A DNA stretch of 64,000 bases from Paenisporosarcina sp. HGH0030 (GCF_000411295.1 NZ_KE150421.1:1672632-1736631); one strand, 5' to 3'. Positions 43,212 to 53,933 are shown, numbered from the stretch's first letter. The notes: a model not told the origin generated them from the sequence alone. Numbers and translations are program-made.

Positions 43212-44672
43212 TCACATTAATAACAACCTTTTTTTACCAAAAAATTTTATTCCAAAATAACATAACACAGTATATATTATGAGGACAAAAATCCCAATTG
43301 ATAATATATGTACTATAATATTGGGATATATAATATTTGAACTTAAAAAACTAGAGACAAGATATGTCGTTACGCCAAAAATAATTAATATAAATATTGG
43401 TTTCCAAGGTAGGACCCAATAAATATTTTTCTTTGAATTAATTTTGATTAAAACCAGATACGAGACATATGCTATCAGAGAAGCAATACCCGCGCCTAAA
43501 ATACCTAACATTGGTATGAAAATAAAATTCAAAACAATATTCAATATACATGCTACTAATACATAGAAAAACATTGGTTTTGTATCTCTATTAACTTCGA
43601 ATCCTTTGTGGCCAATCATTGCTAAATTCCAAAAGAATATACCAATTAATATAAATGGAATAATAATGCTGCCCTCAACATATTTAATACCTAATAACAA
43701 TTCAGAAATTTCTTGTCTTAGCACTAAAATTACCGTTATTACTGGAATACCAAGCATCGTAAATAGTAAAGAAAACTTAGTCATTAGTTTTGAAATTGCA
43801 ATTTTTTCAATTTTATCTTCACTAGCTGAATTCATGATTATAGGGTGAATTACTTTAATAAAGGGTGCAAACACTAAACTTAATGCAGAAGAAACAATAG
43901 CTACATTAGCAGCATATAATCCTACTTCATAAGTGCTTTCAAATATAGCAAGAAGATATCGATCTGTAATAGTAATTAATGACGTTGCTAAAAACCATCC
44001 TAACATTGGAAATCCAAATTGGAGCATTTCTAATAGAAACTCTTTTAAACTAATTTGTGTATTATCTTTAACTCTAATTTCATTTATAATCCCGTAAAAT
44101 TCAGGAATTACAAATAGAATGTACGAAAGTACCGTAACCCATAAGATTAATGATAAATCTGATTCAAAGTAAACAGCCACCATTGTAATTAATATTAATT
44201 TTAAAATAGTTGATAATGATATTTGTAAACTGTACTTTGCAACCTTCATGTCTGATTGTAATATAGTTTGATTTATGACGAAAATACTATTAAAAAGGAT
44301 AATGAGTAAAACTGGAATGATTATTTGTAGTTGTAGTTGTGTAATTAATGCCATAGATACTAATATTAACAATAAAAATGCTGTTATAGATGTTAGTAAA
44401 GCATAAATTCTAAGTATTAAACCATCAAATTCCTCAATACGATAGTTGGTTTTGTATTTTGGTCTGAAAAATAGAATTGATTGCATTATCCATTGGGTGA
44501 CAATGGTAACGATTATGTTCGCAGTCGTTATTAATAATGAGTAATAACCATAATTTTCTACTGACATATAACGTGTTAAAATTAATATAATACCAAGACT
44601 ACTCAATGCAGGAATAATTTGAGAGGGAAAATAACCAATTAATTGTTTAATAAACCGTTTACTATCAATCAT
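43212..44672 (-). CDS. Polysaccharide repeat-unit flippase (Wzx-like)
   Basis: 486 residues with about 13-14 hydrophobic segments, opening FIKQLIGYFPSQIIPALSSL as in the MATE/MOP-superfamily Wzx proteins. It should flip lipid-linked repeat units across the membrane for polymerisation. Very A/T-rich codons, as in the neighbouring glycosyltransferase genes. The ribosome site is poor. A 420-bp gap separates it from the polymerase gene, so it may start from its own promoter. Confidence 0.85.
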   Translation of the reverse strand: MIDSKRFIKQLIGYFPSQIIPALSSLGIILILTRYMSVENYGYYSLLITTANIIVTIVTQWIMQSILFFRPKYKTNYRIEEFDGLILRIYALLTSITAFLLLILVSMALITQLQLQIIIPVLLIILFNSIFVINQTILQSDMKVAKYSLQISLSTILKLILITMVAVYFESDLSLILWVTVLSYILFVIPEFYGIINEIRVKDNTQISLKEFLLEMLQFGFPMLGWFLATSLITITDRYLLAIFESTYEVGLYAANVAIVSSALSLVFAPFIKVIHPIIMNSASEDKIEKIAISKLMTKFSLLFTMLGIPVITVILVLRQEISELLLGIKYVEGSIIIPFILIGIFFWNLAMIGHKGFEVNRDTKPMFFYVLVACILNIVLNFIFIPMLGILGAGIASLIAYVSYLVLIKINSKKNIYWVLPWKPIFILIIFGVTTYLVSSFLSSNIIYPNIIVHILSIGIFVLIIYTVLCYFGIKFFGKKRLLLM

Positions 44673-45093
44673 TTATTACATACATCCATTCATATTTATT
44701 TCTATTTATTTATGGAACTCATTTTCTTTGTGAACTTTTTTCTTTAGTATTAACCATATTCCATGAGTCGAGAGTCGAAACTGTAACATTTTCATTAGTA
44801 AAGTCAGTGTTTAATTTATTGGTATTTATATAGTTCAACTAAAAGGAAAACCTTTGAAGTTATCTTAATCCACCCATATTAGTACTTTGACGCGAAGCAT
44901 ACCATATTTTCAGATTTTACAGATTCCTTAACGCATACAATTTTTTCAATAACTGCTCTTTTTAATTTAAATCACAAATTGTCGTCACATGTTTTAAATT
45001 GATCTCAGTTCTAAAATACTAATTAATCACTTACTACGAAAGTATTCACTTTAGGCAAATTATTATTCTATGTTTTTCACACTAATATTATCT
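44673..45093. other. A/T-rich gap between polymerase and flippase genes
   Basis: About 420 bp without a supportable gene on either strand; no clear hairpin terminator. A lost gene or promoter region is possible. Confidence 0.4.
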
Positions 45094-46170
45094 TTATCTT
45101 TTAAAATCAAATGATCCACTATATGGTATCAGATCACTCATATTGACGGAGTTTGGTAAATTAATTATTTGGTATAAAAACAAAATTACTAAAGCGCCGT
45201 AACATAGAGCATATAATAAATCCTTGTCCCTACTTAATGAAAATCTAGAAGTAAAGGTGGTGAAAATGAAAGGGAGAAATAGTATGAAGTATATACTCAA
45301 TCGGTTCATCCATCCATTAGACAATGTAATAAAATATATCGAAAAATAAACCATTTGAGTTCTCTCTAAGAAATCTATAGTTTTATCTGGTGATTCATTT
45401 GATTTATTTATGGTTGTTAACATAAATTGAAATAGATAGATTATTATCAAAATTAAATGTAAAATTCCAATATGAGGTTCAGTATTAGTAAAGTTATCTA
45501 AATAACCTAAATATTTATTTGGTATTAAATACATAAATGACTTTAATATATTATTAAAGTATCCAAAATAGCCGATAGCTAGACAAATTATAGGGACAAT
45601 AGCTTTAGTACTTGCCTTTAATTTAATTGACAACAAAGGAAAAATAATAAAACCAATTACTGATCCCAAATGAAATAGAGATGCGAATCCAATAAAGATT
45701 AATGAAAGTTTATTTTTACCCTTCAGTTTTAGTATTAGAGCATATGTAATAATCGCAGCCGCAGCAAATTGGCGCATAACAGTAATAGTCGGAATAAAAG
45801 AAAAAACAAAAAAACCTAAAATAGCAATTATCCAATCTCGTTTGGTTTTACATAGTTCTATATAAGAAAAATACATAAAAGTGAACGAAATGGATGCATA
45901 AAATAAGAATACTGCTTTGTAGTTTAATCCTAATACTCCAAAAAACTTTGATATTAATAAAAATGAGTCTTCTAGTCCATAAACTTCAACTCCACTAAGG
46001 ACATTATTAAATGCTGATATGTATGTCACATCATCAACACCTCCATAATTCCTACTCCCATAGACTAAAGTAAATAAAATAAATATAATAATTATATTTA
46101 TTTTACTTTTTTGTTTTTTCAACAATAATAAAAAAGCAGTTATAGTAAACCAAGCGAAATAAAAAATCAT
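45094..46170 (-). CDS. Exopolysaccharide polymerase, EpsG/Wzy family
   Basis: 358 residues, about ten membrane segments. The motif GSRNYGGVDDVTYISAFNN near the N-terminus and PTITVMRQFAAAAIITYALI are typical of EpsG-type polymerases. It should link repeat units outside the membrane. It lies 39 bp after the glycosyltransferase gene at 46210 on the same strand. Confidence 0.82.
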   Translation of the reverse strand: MIFYFAWFTITAFLLLLKKQKSKINIIIIFILFTLVYGSRNYGGVDDVTYISAFNNVLSGVEVYGLEDSFLLISKFFGVLGLNYKAVFLFYASISFTFMYFSYIELCKTKRDWIIAILGFFVFSFIPTITVMRQFAAAAIITYALILKLKGKNKLSLIFIGFASLFHLGSVIGFIIFPLLSIKLKASTKAIVPIICLAIGYFGYFNNILKSFMYLIPNKYLGYLDNFTNTEPHIGILHLILIIIYLFQFMLTTINKSNESPDKTIDFLERTQMVYFSIYFITLSNGWMNRLSIYFILFLPFIFTTFTSRFSLSRDKDLLYALCYGALVILFLYQIINLPNSVNMSDLIPYSGSFDFKR

Positions 46171-46209
46171 TTGTAGACCCTCTCGAAATACTTAGTAATA
46201 AACCCAGTT

Positions 46210-47166
46210 TTAATTTTTCAACTTCTTACTGAAGTTATTAATGTTGTAATATAATTTTTTATTTAATTTAAATAATAAAACTCTTAATTTATTTTTTATT
46301 GTATAGGCCTTGTTATTCAAAAAATTATTATTAACTAAATATGAGTATTCTGATTTATGTAAGCTTGCTACTTGAAATGTAGTGAGATACTTATTTACTA
46401 GATTATCATTTAATAATAATTTCAGATCTACATTTTCTATTTCACTATAAATTTTTTGTAATTCTTCGCAGATTAGCATAATATGTTCTGCATTTTTTAT
46501 TTTGTTTTTTACTGTAGTAATTGAATCTTCCCTTATCATATAATTATAAAAAACAATGTCAGTAGCAATAACTTTTTCTGCCTTTAAAAATACCCTTGGT
46601 GTAAATTGCTCATCCTCATGCAATAACCCGTATTTGAACTCTAATTTATTATTAATTAAAAACTCTTTATTGTATAGATTTTGCCAAGCGGTCATATACA
46701 TAGTGCCTGATTTCAGCTCTTTTTTCAAATAGTACTCACCAGTTACAATTTGACTATTATTAAAAAATTGATGTTGCATTAACTTAACGGATTCATTTTC
46801 TATTCTTTTAGCATTACCTACGACTATATCAGGATTATTACTACCTAGAACAGAAAGAAACTGCTCACATGTATCCAACTCTATATAGTCATCAGAATCG
46901 ACAAAAAATAAATAGTCACCATGGGCTTGCCTAAGACCAAAATTTCTTGCATCAGACAAACCACCGTTTTCTTTATGAATTGTCTTTATACGTGAGTCTT
47001 TCACTGCATAATTATCGCATATTTGGGGACAGCTATCAGGACTTCCATCATTAACAAGAATAATTTCTATATTTTCAAACGTCTGATTTATTAAACTTTC
47101 AACACACCTGCTCAAATACTTTTCCACTTTATATACAGGAACAATAATTGAAAATACTGGCTTCAT
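46210..47166 (-). CDS. Glycosyltransferase family 2
   Basis: 318 residues. The GT-A fold signature SIIVPVYKVEKYLSRCVESL, VNDGSPDSC and the DxD-like FVDSDDYIE (about 90) place it in GT2, similar to EpsJ-like transferases. Donor and acceptor sugars are not predictable. Its ATG overlaps the stop of the upstream gene by 4 bp (47163-47166), so translation is coupled. Confidence 0.88.
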   Translation of the reverse strand: MKPVFSIIVPVYKVEKYLSRCVESLINQTFENIEIILVNDGSPDSCPQICDNYAVKDSRIKTIHKENGGLSDARNFGLRQAHGDYLFFVDSDDYIELDTCEQFLSVLGSNNPDIVVGNAKRIENESVKLMQHQFFNNSQIVTGEYYLKKELKSGTMYMTAWQNLYNKEFLINNKLEFKYGLLHEDEQFTPRVFLKAEKVIATDIVFYNYMIREDSITTVKNKIKNAEHIMLICEELQKIYSEIENVDLKLLLNDNLVNKYLTTFQVASLHKSEYSYLVNNNFLNNKAYTIKNKLRVLLFKLNKKLYYNINNFSKKLKN

Positions 47167-47954
47167 TTGCTCTCCCCTTTAAAATCCTTAATTCCTTTTA
47201 TCATTAATTCATAGGCTACCTTCCAATTTTTATCATCCTTAAACAATTTTCTATGTCTAATTGCAAATTGTAAACATAACAATCTAGACCATTTTTTTGA
47301 TAAAAAATAATAAAAAACACCTTTATCGGAAAAATACTTGTCGTTAAAACCTTCAAACCATGAAGATTCTTTTTGACTTACATACCCAATTATATTCGGG
47401 CTTGTATATACTTTTAATCCCTTATGAATGCACTCAAACAAGAACAGGCTATCTTCACCACTACTATACCTTGCCCCACCACCAAACAATAAAGAAAAAT
47501 AAACATTGGCTTGTTTAAGTTTTTCAGTTTTTGCAGCTATGCGGACAGCTCCATATTTTAAGCAATTGTATTTCTTTACTTCCTCTATATTAGAAATTAC
47601 AAAAGAGGGTCTATCAGGGTTTTCGCTCAATACATTAAATAAAATTATATCTGCTTGTGGATTTTCTTTAAAACTCTGTAATATAGTTTCTACGTAACTA
47701 TCTTTATATTTAATATCTTCATCTGCAAAAAGGCATATCTCCGAATTTGTTCTTAACAATGCATTATTTCTACTTAACCCAACACCTCGTTCATTTAAAG
47801 ATAAGAACTGCACATTATTCCCATTATATTCAATTTCCTCTATTTTGTTGTAGTTACATTGATTAACAACAATTGCATTTGATTGTAGATTGATTTTATC
47901 AAGTATTGTATGATCTGTTTGGTGCATGGTTGAAACTAACACCTGCATTTTCAT
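47163..47954 (-). CDS. GT-A type glycosyltransferase
   Basis: 263 residues. MQVLVSTMHQTD at the start and CLFADEDIKYKDSY (metal-binding acidic cluster, about 90) match a family of capsular glycosyltransferases with a shortened GT2-like domain. Start at ATG 47954 follows AAGGAGTAAAAGCTAT; the longer frame to 47984 is unlikely. Coupled by overlap to the next gene. Confidence 0.75.
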   Translation of the reverse strand: MKMQVLVSTMHQTDHTILDKINLQSNAIVVNQCNYNKIEEIEYNGNNVQFLSLNERGVGLSRNNALLRTNSEICLFADEDIKYKDSYVETILQSFKENPQADIILFNVLSENPDRPSFVISNIEEVKKYNCLKYGAVRIAAKTEKLKQANVYFSLLFGGGARYSSGEDSLFLFECIHKGLKVYTSPNIIGYVSQKESSWFEGFNDKYFSDKGVFYYFLSKKWSRLLCLQFAIRHRKLFKDDKNWKVAYELMIKGIKDFKGESK

Positions 47955-47998
47955 ATAGCTTTTACTCCTTAATCTAAACTGCATGATTAATCTTTATT

Positions 47999-48883
47999 TT
48001 ACTTTCTTATTTTTTCGGGTAATTCAAATAATTCACCCATTTGTAAATTCAAGTCATTTGGTTCGAATTTACCAAATCCGGCTGAAGTATAGAATGTCAA
48101 TTCACCAAAAATTATTCTTGCACCAATATTATAAAAATCTACTCTTACATGAGGGAAATCCTTTGACAAATCTTTCGCAATCTTAATCATATCATCTAAC
48201 ATTTCTGGTTTTTTTAATAAATCTCCTTTAGTTGGATAGATATGCTTTGTCTTAATGTAATTCCACGATGAGTCATAAAAATTAATTCTATGGTTTGCTT
48301 CTTTTTCCATACTTACTTGAATTATTTCTGGAATTCCATTAAAACAGTGAAATTTGTAGTCAATAAGGTCTTCCCCATAAGAATCGATATACTCTTCACA
48401 AATAATCCTAGGCTTAATTTCTTTATATGCCCACTCTCGTCCAAACCATACTTGTAAAGGTACCATTCTCAACCATTTGTTTAATTGAGCTTTAATCTTT
48501 TCTTCATCAATTATATTTTTATCTTTAACAAATATATTTGTACCCATTGCATTATTTGTCTTAAGTACAAATTTTTCTGGTAATTCCTTGAAATTAATAT
48601 CATTTGAATCATCATAAACTCCATATAATGGGGTAAGTATATCTTTATATCCCTTTGTTTTAATATAATCATGCACTAAAAATTTATCCGCACAATTTAC
48701 CATTAGTTGATCCCGATAATTCAATTTGTACCATTGGAGTTTTTGATTGTAAGATGTTGGTTTCTTCAAGCTGAATTTCTCTCCAGTTTTTAGTGGAAAA
48801 ACAATTCTTAGCAGTGTCTCATCTCCTATAGGAAATGCTAGTACATATGCCACTTTCTTAAGTATCTCTTTTATTTTGCTCAT
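47999..48883 (-). CDS. TupA-like ATP-grasp protein of polysaccharide biosynthesis
   Basis: 294 residues. FSLKKPTSYNQKLQWYKLNY, KFVLKTNNAMGTNIFVKD, RIICEEYIDSYGEDLIDYKF and HVRVDFYNIG match the ATP-grasp TupA group (named for teichuronopeptide synthesis in alkaliphilic Bacillus). It may add an amino acid or other acyl group to the sugar chain by ATP-dependent ligation; this is inference from the fold. Start set at ATG 48883; the first ATG (48892) is equally weak. Confidence 0.8.
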   Translation of the reverse strand: MSKIKEILKKVAYVLAFPIGDETLLRIVFPLKTGEKFSLKKPTSYNQKLQWYKLNYRDQLMVNCADKFLVHDYIKTKGYKDILTPLYGVYDDSNDINFKELPEKFVLKTNNAMGTNIFVKDKNIIDEEKIKAQLNKWLRMVPLQVWFGREWAYKEIKPRIICEEYIDSYGEDLIDYKFHCFNGIPEIIQVSMEKEANHRINFYDSSWNYIKTKHIYPTKGDLLKKPEMLDDMIKIAKDLSKDFPHVRVDFYNIGARIIFGELTFYTSAGFGKFEPNDLNLQMGELFELPEKIRK

Positions 48884-48908
48884 ATATATCAACCCACTTC
48901 ACAAAGAT

Positions 48909-49685
48909 TCATCTCAATTTAAACACTGTAGCAATAACCCAATAAACTATTAAATAACTTGATTTTATTAATGACAATTTCTCAATTTCACGATAAACTT
49001 TCCAGTGATAGCTCACTAAACTTGATTTATCACTTGATATGGCATCTGTTCTAATCCGGTGACTTCCAAGTGTTTCTTCTAAACCATAAAGATACTTTTC
49101 CTTTTTTAAAACTTGGAGCCACATCACATAATCATTTCTCTTTTTCACATTTGGTATTTTGAACTTACCTAACTTATCAGTGTCATAAACTACTGTTGAG
49201 TTTCCTGGACACGTTTTAAGGACTCCATTATAATCACGTCTATCTTTTGCAGTAATAGTGCGATTAAGATTATTCCCTTGTTCATCGATTTTTGTATAAC
49301 TAGTACAAGTAAAGTAATAACAATTAACCTTCATGAAGGTAATCTGTTTGAAGAGTTTCTCAGGAAACCACACATCATCACTATCAAGAAAAGCCATATA
49401 TTTTCCTTTTGCAAGATCTACAGCTTTATTTCTTGCTACTGCGGCACCGGAGTTTTGGTTTAGTTTGTAGTATTTAATTCGAGGCTCGCTCCTCATATAC
49501 TCCCTAACTATTTTTTCGGTATTATCTGTTGAACAATCATCTACAACAATTACTTCCCAATACCGATAAGTTTGTGCTATAACTGAATCAAGTGTATACC
49601 CAATAAAATCACCACAGTTATATGCTGGCATGACTATCGAAACCAAATCCTCTATTATATTCTTATCTTCTCTGGTAGTAATCAT
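48909..49685 (-). CDS. Glycosyltransferase family 2
   Basis: 258 residues. SIVMPAYNCGDFIGYTLDSV, VVDDCSTDNTE and FLDSDDVWFPEKL (DxD-like, about 100) are standard GT2 motifs. Its start codon overlaps the stop of the epimerase gene by 4 bp. No membrane segment, so it acts on the cytoplasmic face on the lipid-linked intermediate. Confidence 0.9.
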   Translation of the reverse strand: MITTREDKNIIEDLVSIVMPAYNCGDFIGYTLDSVIAQTYRYWEVIVVDDCSTDNTEKIVREYMRSEPRIKYYKLNQNSGAAVARNKAVDLAKGKYMAFLDSDDVWFPEKLFKQITFMKVNCYYFTCTSYTKIDEQGNNLNRTITAKDRRDYNGVLKTCPGNSTVVYDTDKLGKFKIPNVKKRNDYVMWLQVLKKEKYLYGLEETLGSHRIRTDAISSDKSSLVSYHWKVYREIEKLSLIKSSYLIVYWVIATVFKLR

Positions 49686-50551
49686 TTTTTACTCTCCTGT
49701 TCGGTTGCCATAATTGACTCTCTCAAATCTCTAATTCTATAATTCTCTTCATATTCGCTCACACTTTTTTCATAAACTAAATTACCAAATACCTTATTAA
49801 TAACTCCTATTTTTCCATCCATTAAGCTGAAAATCCCGTTAAATATCTTTGTAAGTCTTATTTTTTTTCCATGGGCTTCAGCAATAATCTTGACCATCTC
49901 ACTGGTCTTAACATACTCATTATTTTGTGGTAAGAACAATCCTGTTTCTTCATTCTCCATTAAGAATCTAATAAACTCACAAAGATTATCTATATGAAGC
50001 ATGCTTCGCCGATTATCAATGTCTGGAAAAATCGGAAGTTTCCTTGCTACTTTTGCTAGTTTTGGATAATTTCCTTTTGAACCCTTCCCATAAATCATGG
50101 GAGGTCTGAGGACAACAACCTTAAAGTTATCACTTTCTAGAGGTCTTATGCCTTCTTCGGCTTGGAACTTACTGTTGCCATAAAAATCACTTGGTTTTGG
50201 CACTGTATTTTTATCAATGACTCTTTCGACATTACTATTATCACCATAAACAATGATGCTACTCATAAAAATGAATTGCTTAACACCTTCATTCTTTGCT
50301 TTCTGAGCAGTTTCAATTGTGAGATCTCTATTCACTTTGTAATATAAATCTTCCTTTTTAGAATCCGATGAGACATGCGCTATCCCAGTCACATGAAACA
50401 CGACATCATAATCAGAGAAGACTTTTTTCTTCCATGAATCAGACCTTTGACTAATTGATTCAATAAAATATTTATCTGGATAATTTTCGAGCCACTTTCC
50501 TAGAGAGTGCCCAATATAGCTGTTAGCTCCTGTTATCAAGATTTTTTTCAT
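49682..50551 (-). CDS. NAD-dependent sugar epimerase/dehydratase
   Basis: 289 residues, extended SDR: GANSYIGHSLGKW (NAD loop, residues 7-19), FMSSIIVYGD (serine) and FYGNSKFQAE (Tyr/Lys pair about 138-142). Likely works on a nucleotide-linked hexose made for this polysaccharide; its position next to the initiating transferase suggests it makes that enzyme's donor sugar, as WcaG/UDP-4-epimerase partners do. Coupled by 4-bp overlaps on both sides. Confidence 0.85.
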   Translation of the reverse strand: MKKILITGANSYIGHSLGKWLENYPDKYFIESISQRSDSWKKKVFSDYDVVFHVTGIAHVSSDSKKEDLYYKVNRDLTIETAQKAKNEGVKQFIFMSSIIVYGDNSNVERVIDKNTVPKPSDFYGNSKFQAEEGIRPLESDNFKVVVLRPPMIYGKGSKGNYPKLAKVARKLPIFPDIDNRRSMLHIDNLCEFIRFLMENEETGLFLPQNNEYVKTSEMVKIIAEAHGKKIRLTKIFNGIFSLMDGKIGVINKVFGNLVYEKSVSEYEENYRIRDLRESIMATEQESKK

Positions 50552-51171
50552 TTTGATTCTGTCTCCTTATTATCCGTCTTCCTTTTTCCAGTTCCACCTT
50601 CAACAACCCCATCACTTTTAACAACACTCAAGACTGTTCCAAAGAAGCACTTCAAATCCATTAAAAAGCTTAACTTTTCAACGTATTCTCCATCCAGTTT
50701 CGCCTTTTCTTCAATGATAAGTTCATCTCTTCCATTAATTTGCGCCCAACCTGTTAGTCCTGGATGGACATTATTGGCTTTATATCTATCTCTTTCTTCT
50801 ATAAGATCATATTGATTCCATAGTGCTGGCCTTGGGCCAATAATACTCATGTGACCTAGTAATATATTCCATATTTGAGGGAGTTCATCTAAGCTTGTTT
50901 TTCTAAAAAATCCCCCCATCTTTGTTATGTATTGTTCTGGATTCTCAAGAATGTGGGTTGGTGTGTCTTTCGGTGTATCAATTCTCATGGTACGGAACTT
51001 CAACATATTAAAATTAGTCTTATGAATTCCTATACGCTTTTGTTTAAAAAGTACAGGTCCTTCTGAATCTAGCTTAATAGCTATCATTAAAACTAAAAAA
51101 ATAGGAGATAAAAAAATTAGTCCTGTTAAAGAAAGAACGATATCTATTAATCTTTTAATTGTTAAATACAT
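50548..51171 (-). CDS. Initiating sugar transferase (undecaprenyl-phosphate sugar phosphotransferase)
   Basis: 207 residues of the PF02397 family: an N-terminal membrane segment (about 8-30), KFRTMRID, KTSLDELPQIWNILLG, MSIIGPRPAL and PGLTGWAQINGRDE. It moves a sugar-1-phosphate to undecaprenyl phosphate, the first step of repeat-unit assembly. It lacks the long N-terminal domain of WbaP, like EpsL. Start is ATG 51171 behind AAAGGAG (10 nt); GTG 51180 is too close to it. First gene of the variable block. Confidence 0.92.
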   Translation of the reverse strand: MYLTIKRLIDIVLSLTGLIFLSPIFLVLMIAIKLDSEGPVLFKQKRIGIHKTNFNMLKFRTMRIDTPKDTPTHILENPEQYITKMGGFFRKTSLDELPQIWNILLGHMSIIGPRPALWNQYDLIEERDRYKANNVHPGLTGWAQINGRDELIIEEKAKLDGEYVEKLSFLMDLKCFFGTVLSVVKSDGVVEGGTGKRKTDNKETESK

Positions 51172-51717
51172 CTCTCTCACACTCCTTTAAAACACTTTAG
51201 GTGGTCTAGTACCTAATTGGATTACAAACCACTATACAACCAACACTAAATATTAATTCAATAAAAATACATATTTATTGACAATTGTCTTCTAAATCAC
51301 ATAGTAAAAAATAACATTATATCTCGACGGAAAAATCGTCATCAAAGATTCATCTTAATTGACACTCCTGATGTAACTTTTTCTATAATCCTTGAGACAC
51401 CATGAAAATAAACATCGATAGCGTTTTTGATCGTGCTTAATATTTAGCTAATACTTCTTTCTTGGCAGGCTTTAAATCATTCAAGTAATTGCAAACGTTT
51501 GAGAATAAATTAGAGTAATTATTCCAACCTAAATTAATAAATTTGAGTAGTTAATCCAAAAGGATTTAATATTAATAATTGAGATTAACATAATAATCAA
51601 ACAGTCAAAAACTAGAATTCTTAAAATCTTCTTTGATAGTTACTATCTGTTCTTTTAAATTATAGTTTGAATAAATCTAGCATATCCTCGCTATTATACT
51701 TTGTGTTCAAAATCATA
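51172..51717. other. Non-coding gap between ugd and the variable block
   Basis: About 545 bp. It holds a LacI/cre-like sequence TGCAAACGTTTGAG at 51490-51503 and a minus-strand stretch (NYLNDLKPAKKEVLAKY near 51498-51440) that looks protein-like but is full of stops, so probably a remnant. It probably carries the promoter for the block 50548 to 45094. Confidence 0.45.
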
Positions 51718-53037
51718 CTATAAAACATAAGACAGAACTTTTACTGATGGTCGGCCGACAGAATGGTATTCGATTCCATAGTCTTTCATCATATCTAATG
51801 AAAAGCAATTTCTACCATCTATAACCAGCGGATACCTCATCGTTTCAAATAGTTTTAATTCAATATCTTTAATTTCATCCCATTCTGTAAGAATTAATAC
51901 AGCATCGCTTTCTTTAATCGCTTCAGCTGAACTCCTTGCATATTGAACTTTATGATTTAAAATCATTTTCGCATTTTCCATTGCAATAGGGTCATAACAA
52001 ACTACTTCTGCACCTTGTTTTATAAGGTTTTCAGTTATTACTATTGATGCTGCTTCCCTCATATCATCTGTATTCGGTTTAAAAGCTAAACCCAAGACAG
52101 CAATTTTCTTTCCTTTTAATGAAATAAATTGGTCATTTAGTTTATTAAGAAGAAGACTTTGTTGTTTATTATTTACATTAACTACGCCTTTTAATAATTC
52201 AAAATCATAATCAACGTTACCAGCGATTTGTATCAGTGCTTTTGTATCTTTTGGGAAGCAAGATCCACCGTAACCTATTCCAGCTTTTAAGAATTGACTG
52301 CCTATTCTTTGGTCTAATCCCATACCCATTGCTACATTTTCAATATTGGCATCAACCAACTCACAAATGTTCGATATTTCATTTATAAAACTAATTTTCG
52401 TAGCAAGAAAAGCATTGGATGCATATTTAATCATTTCCGCACTTCTTATATCAGTTTTATATACTGGTACTCCAAAAGGTTTATTTATTTCCTCTATAAT
52501 ATTAGCTGCATACTCACTATCAGATCCAATAATAATCCGATCTGCTTTAAACGAATCATGTATTGCAGAACCCTCTTTTAAAAACTCGGGATTTGAAACA
52601 ACATGGACTTCAACCTTATTTACTAAGTTTTCAATAATAATATTTTTGATTTTATCATTTGTACCCACAGGAACTGTGCTTTTAGTAACAACTACAATAT
52701 CTTTTGTTGCATGAGTAGCGATATCCTTTGCAACCTGTACGACAAATGAAAGATTAGCAGAACCATCTTCATTTTCAGGAGTTCCTACCGCAATATAGAT
52801 TACTGTAGCGTTTTCAAACCCTACAGTATGTTCTGTTGTAAAAAACAACCTATCTTCATCAATATTTTTCACCATTAATTCACTCAAACCAGGCTCGTAA
52901 ATTGGAGATATCCCTAATCTCATCTTTTTGATTTTAATAGAGTCAATATCAATACAAGTGACTGTATGACCTATTTCTGATAAACATACTCCTGTCACTA
53001 AACCTACATACCCTGTCCCTACAACAGCAATTTTCAT
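51718..53037 (-). CDS. UDP-glucose 6-dehydrogenase
   Basis: 439 residues. VVGTGYVGLVTGVCLSE (NAD binding), GTPENEDGSANLS and the catalytic-Cys motif GYGGSCFPKDT (about 258-268) are those of Ugd/TuaD. It oxidises UDP-glucose to UDP-glucuronate, implying an acidic exopolysaccharide. It follows galU by 14 bp with ribosome site GGAGGTCACC; GalU makes its substrate. Confidence 0.93.
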   Translation of the reverse strand: MKIAVVGTGYVGLVTGVCLSEIGHTVTCIDIDSIKIKKMRLGISPIYEPGLSELMVKNIDEDRLFFTTEHTVGFENATVIYIAVGTPENEDGSANLSFVVQVAKDIATHATKDIVVVTKSTVPVGTNDKIKNIIIENLVNKVEVHVVSNPEFLKEGSAIHDSFKADRIIIGSDSEYAANIIEEINKPFGVPVYKTDIRSAEMIKYASNAFLATKISFINEISNICELVDANIENVAMGMGLDQRIGSQFLKAGIGYGGSCFPKDTKALIQIAGNVDYDFELLKGVVNVNNKQQSLLLNKLNDQFISLKGKKIAVLGLAFKPNTDDMREAASIVITENLIKQGAEVVCYDPIAMENAKMILNHKVQYARSSAEAIKESDAVLILTEWDEIKDIELKLFETMRYPLVIDGRNCFSLDMMKDYGIEYHSVGRPSVKVLSYVL

Positions 53038-53051
53038 GTGGTGACCTCCAA

Positions 53052-53933
53052 TTATTGATGTGATTTTTCTTTTTCTAGTACTTTCATCAAATACTCTATT
53101 AAATTCTCTCTTAACTCTTCACGTTGTAAAGCAAATTCAATAGTAGTCTTCACAAACCCAATCTTCTCCCCAACATCATATCGCTTACCTTCAAAATCAT
53201 AAGCAAACACTCGTTGAACCTGATTTAGCTGTTCAATAGCATCGGTCAACTGGATTTCTCCACCGGCCCCTGCTCCTTGTTTCTCGAGGAAAGCGAAAAT
53301 TTCAGGAGTTAAAATATATCGTCCCATTATTGCAAGATTTGAAGGTGCTGATCCCATTGGTGGTTTCTCGACAAAATTATCGACTTTATAAAGTCTTCCA
53401 TCTCTTTCAAGAGGTGCAATAATCCCGTAACGATTCGTTTCACTATCAAGTACTTGTTGCACACCAATGACAGAAGCACCAGTTTCATCATATTGATTGA
53501 TTAATTGTCGTAAACATGGTGTCTCAGCTTGTACTATGTCATCTCCCAATAGAACTGCAAAAGGTTCATCACCTATAAATTTTTTCGCACATAGTACTGC
53601 ATGTCCCAGTCCAAGCGGTTCTTTTTGACGGATGAAATGAATCTCGACCTTAGAACTTTCTCTTACTTTTTCGAGTAAATCGAACTTTTCTTTTCGAATC
53701 AGGTTTTCTTCCAATTCAAAAGCATGATCGAAATGGTCTTCAATCGCTCTTTTTCCTTTACCTGTCACAATAATGATGTCTTCAATGCCTGAAGCAATCG
53801 CTTCTTCAACAATATATTGAATGGTCGGTTTATCAACAATTGGTAGCATTTCTTTCGGCATCGCTTTAGTTGCTGGCAAGAAACGTGTTCCTAAACCTGC
53901 GGCTGGAATGATTGCTTTTCTGACTTTCTTCAT
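53052..53933 (-). CDS. galU: UTP-glucose-1-phosphate uridylyltransferase
   Basis: 293 residues. [20 protein letters not shown], the typical nucleotide-binding start, [17 protein letters not shown] and DNFVEKP are all present. It makes UDP-glucose for Ugd (next gene) and GalE. Ribosome site GAGGTATATATAAT. A decayed second copy lies at 42600-42957. Confidence 0.94.
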   Translation of the reverse strand: MKKVRKAIIPAAGLGTRFLPATKAMPKEMLPIVDKPTIQYIVEEAIASGIEDIIIVTGKGKRAIEDHFDHAFELEENLIRKEKFDLLEKVRESSKVEIHFIRQKEPLGLGHAVLCAKKFIGDEPFAVLLGDDIVQAETPCLRQLINQYDETGASVIGVQQVLDSETNRYGIIAPLERDGRLYKVDNFVEKPPMGSAPSNLAIMGRYILTPEIFAFLEKQGAGAGGEIQLTDAIEQLNQVQRVFAYDFEGKRYDVGEKIGFVKTTIEFALQREELRENLIEYLMKVLEKEKSHQ

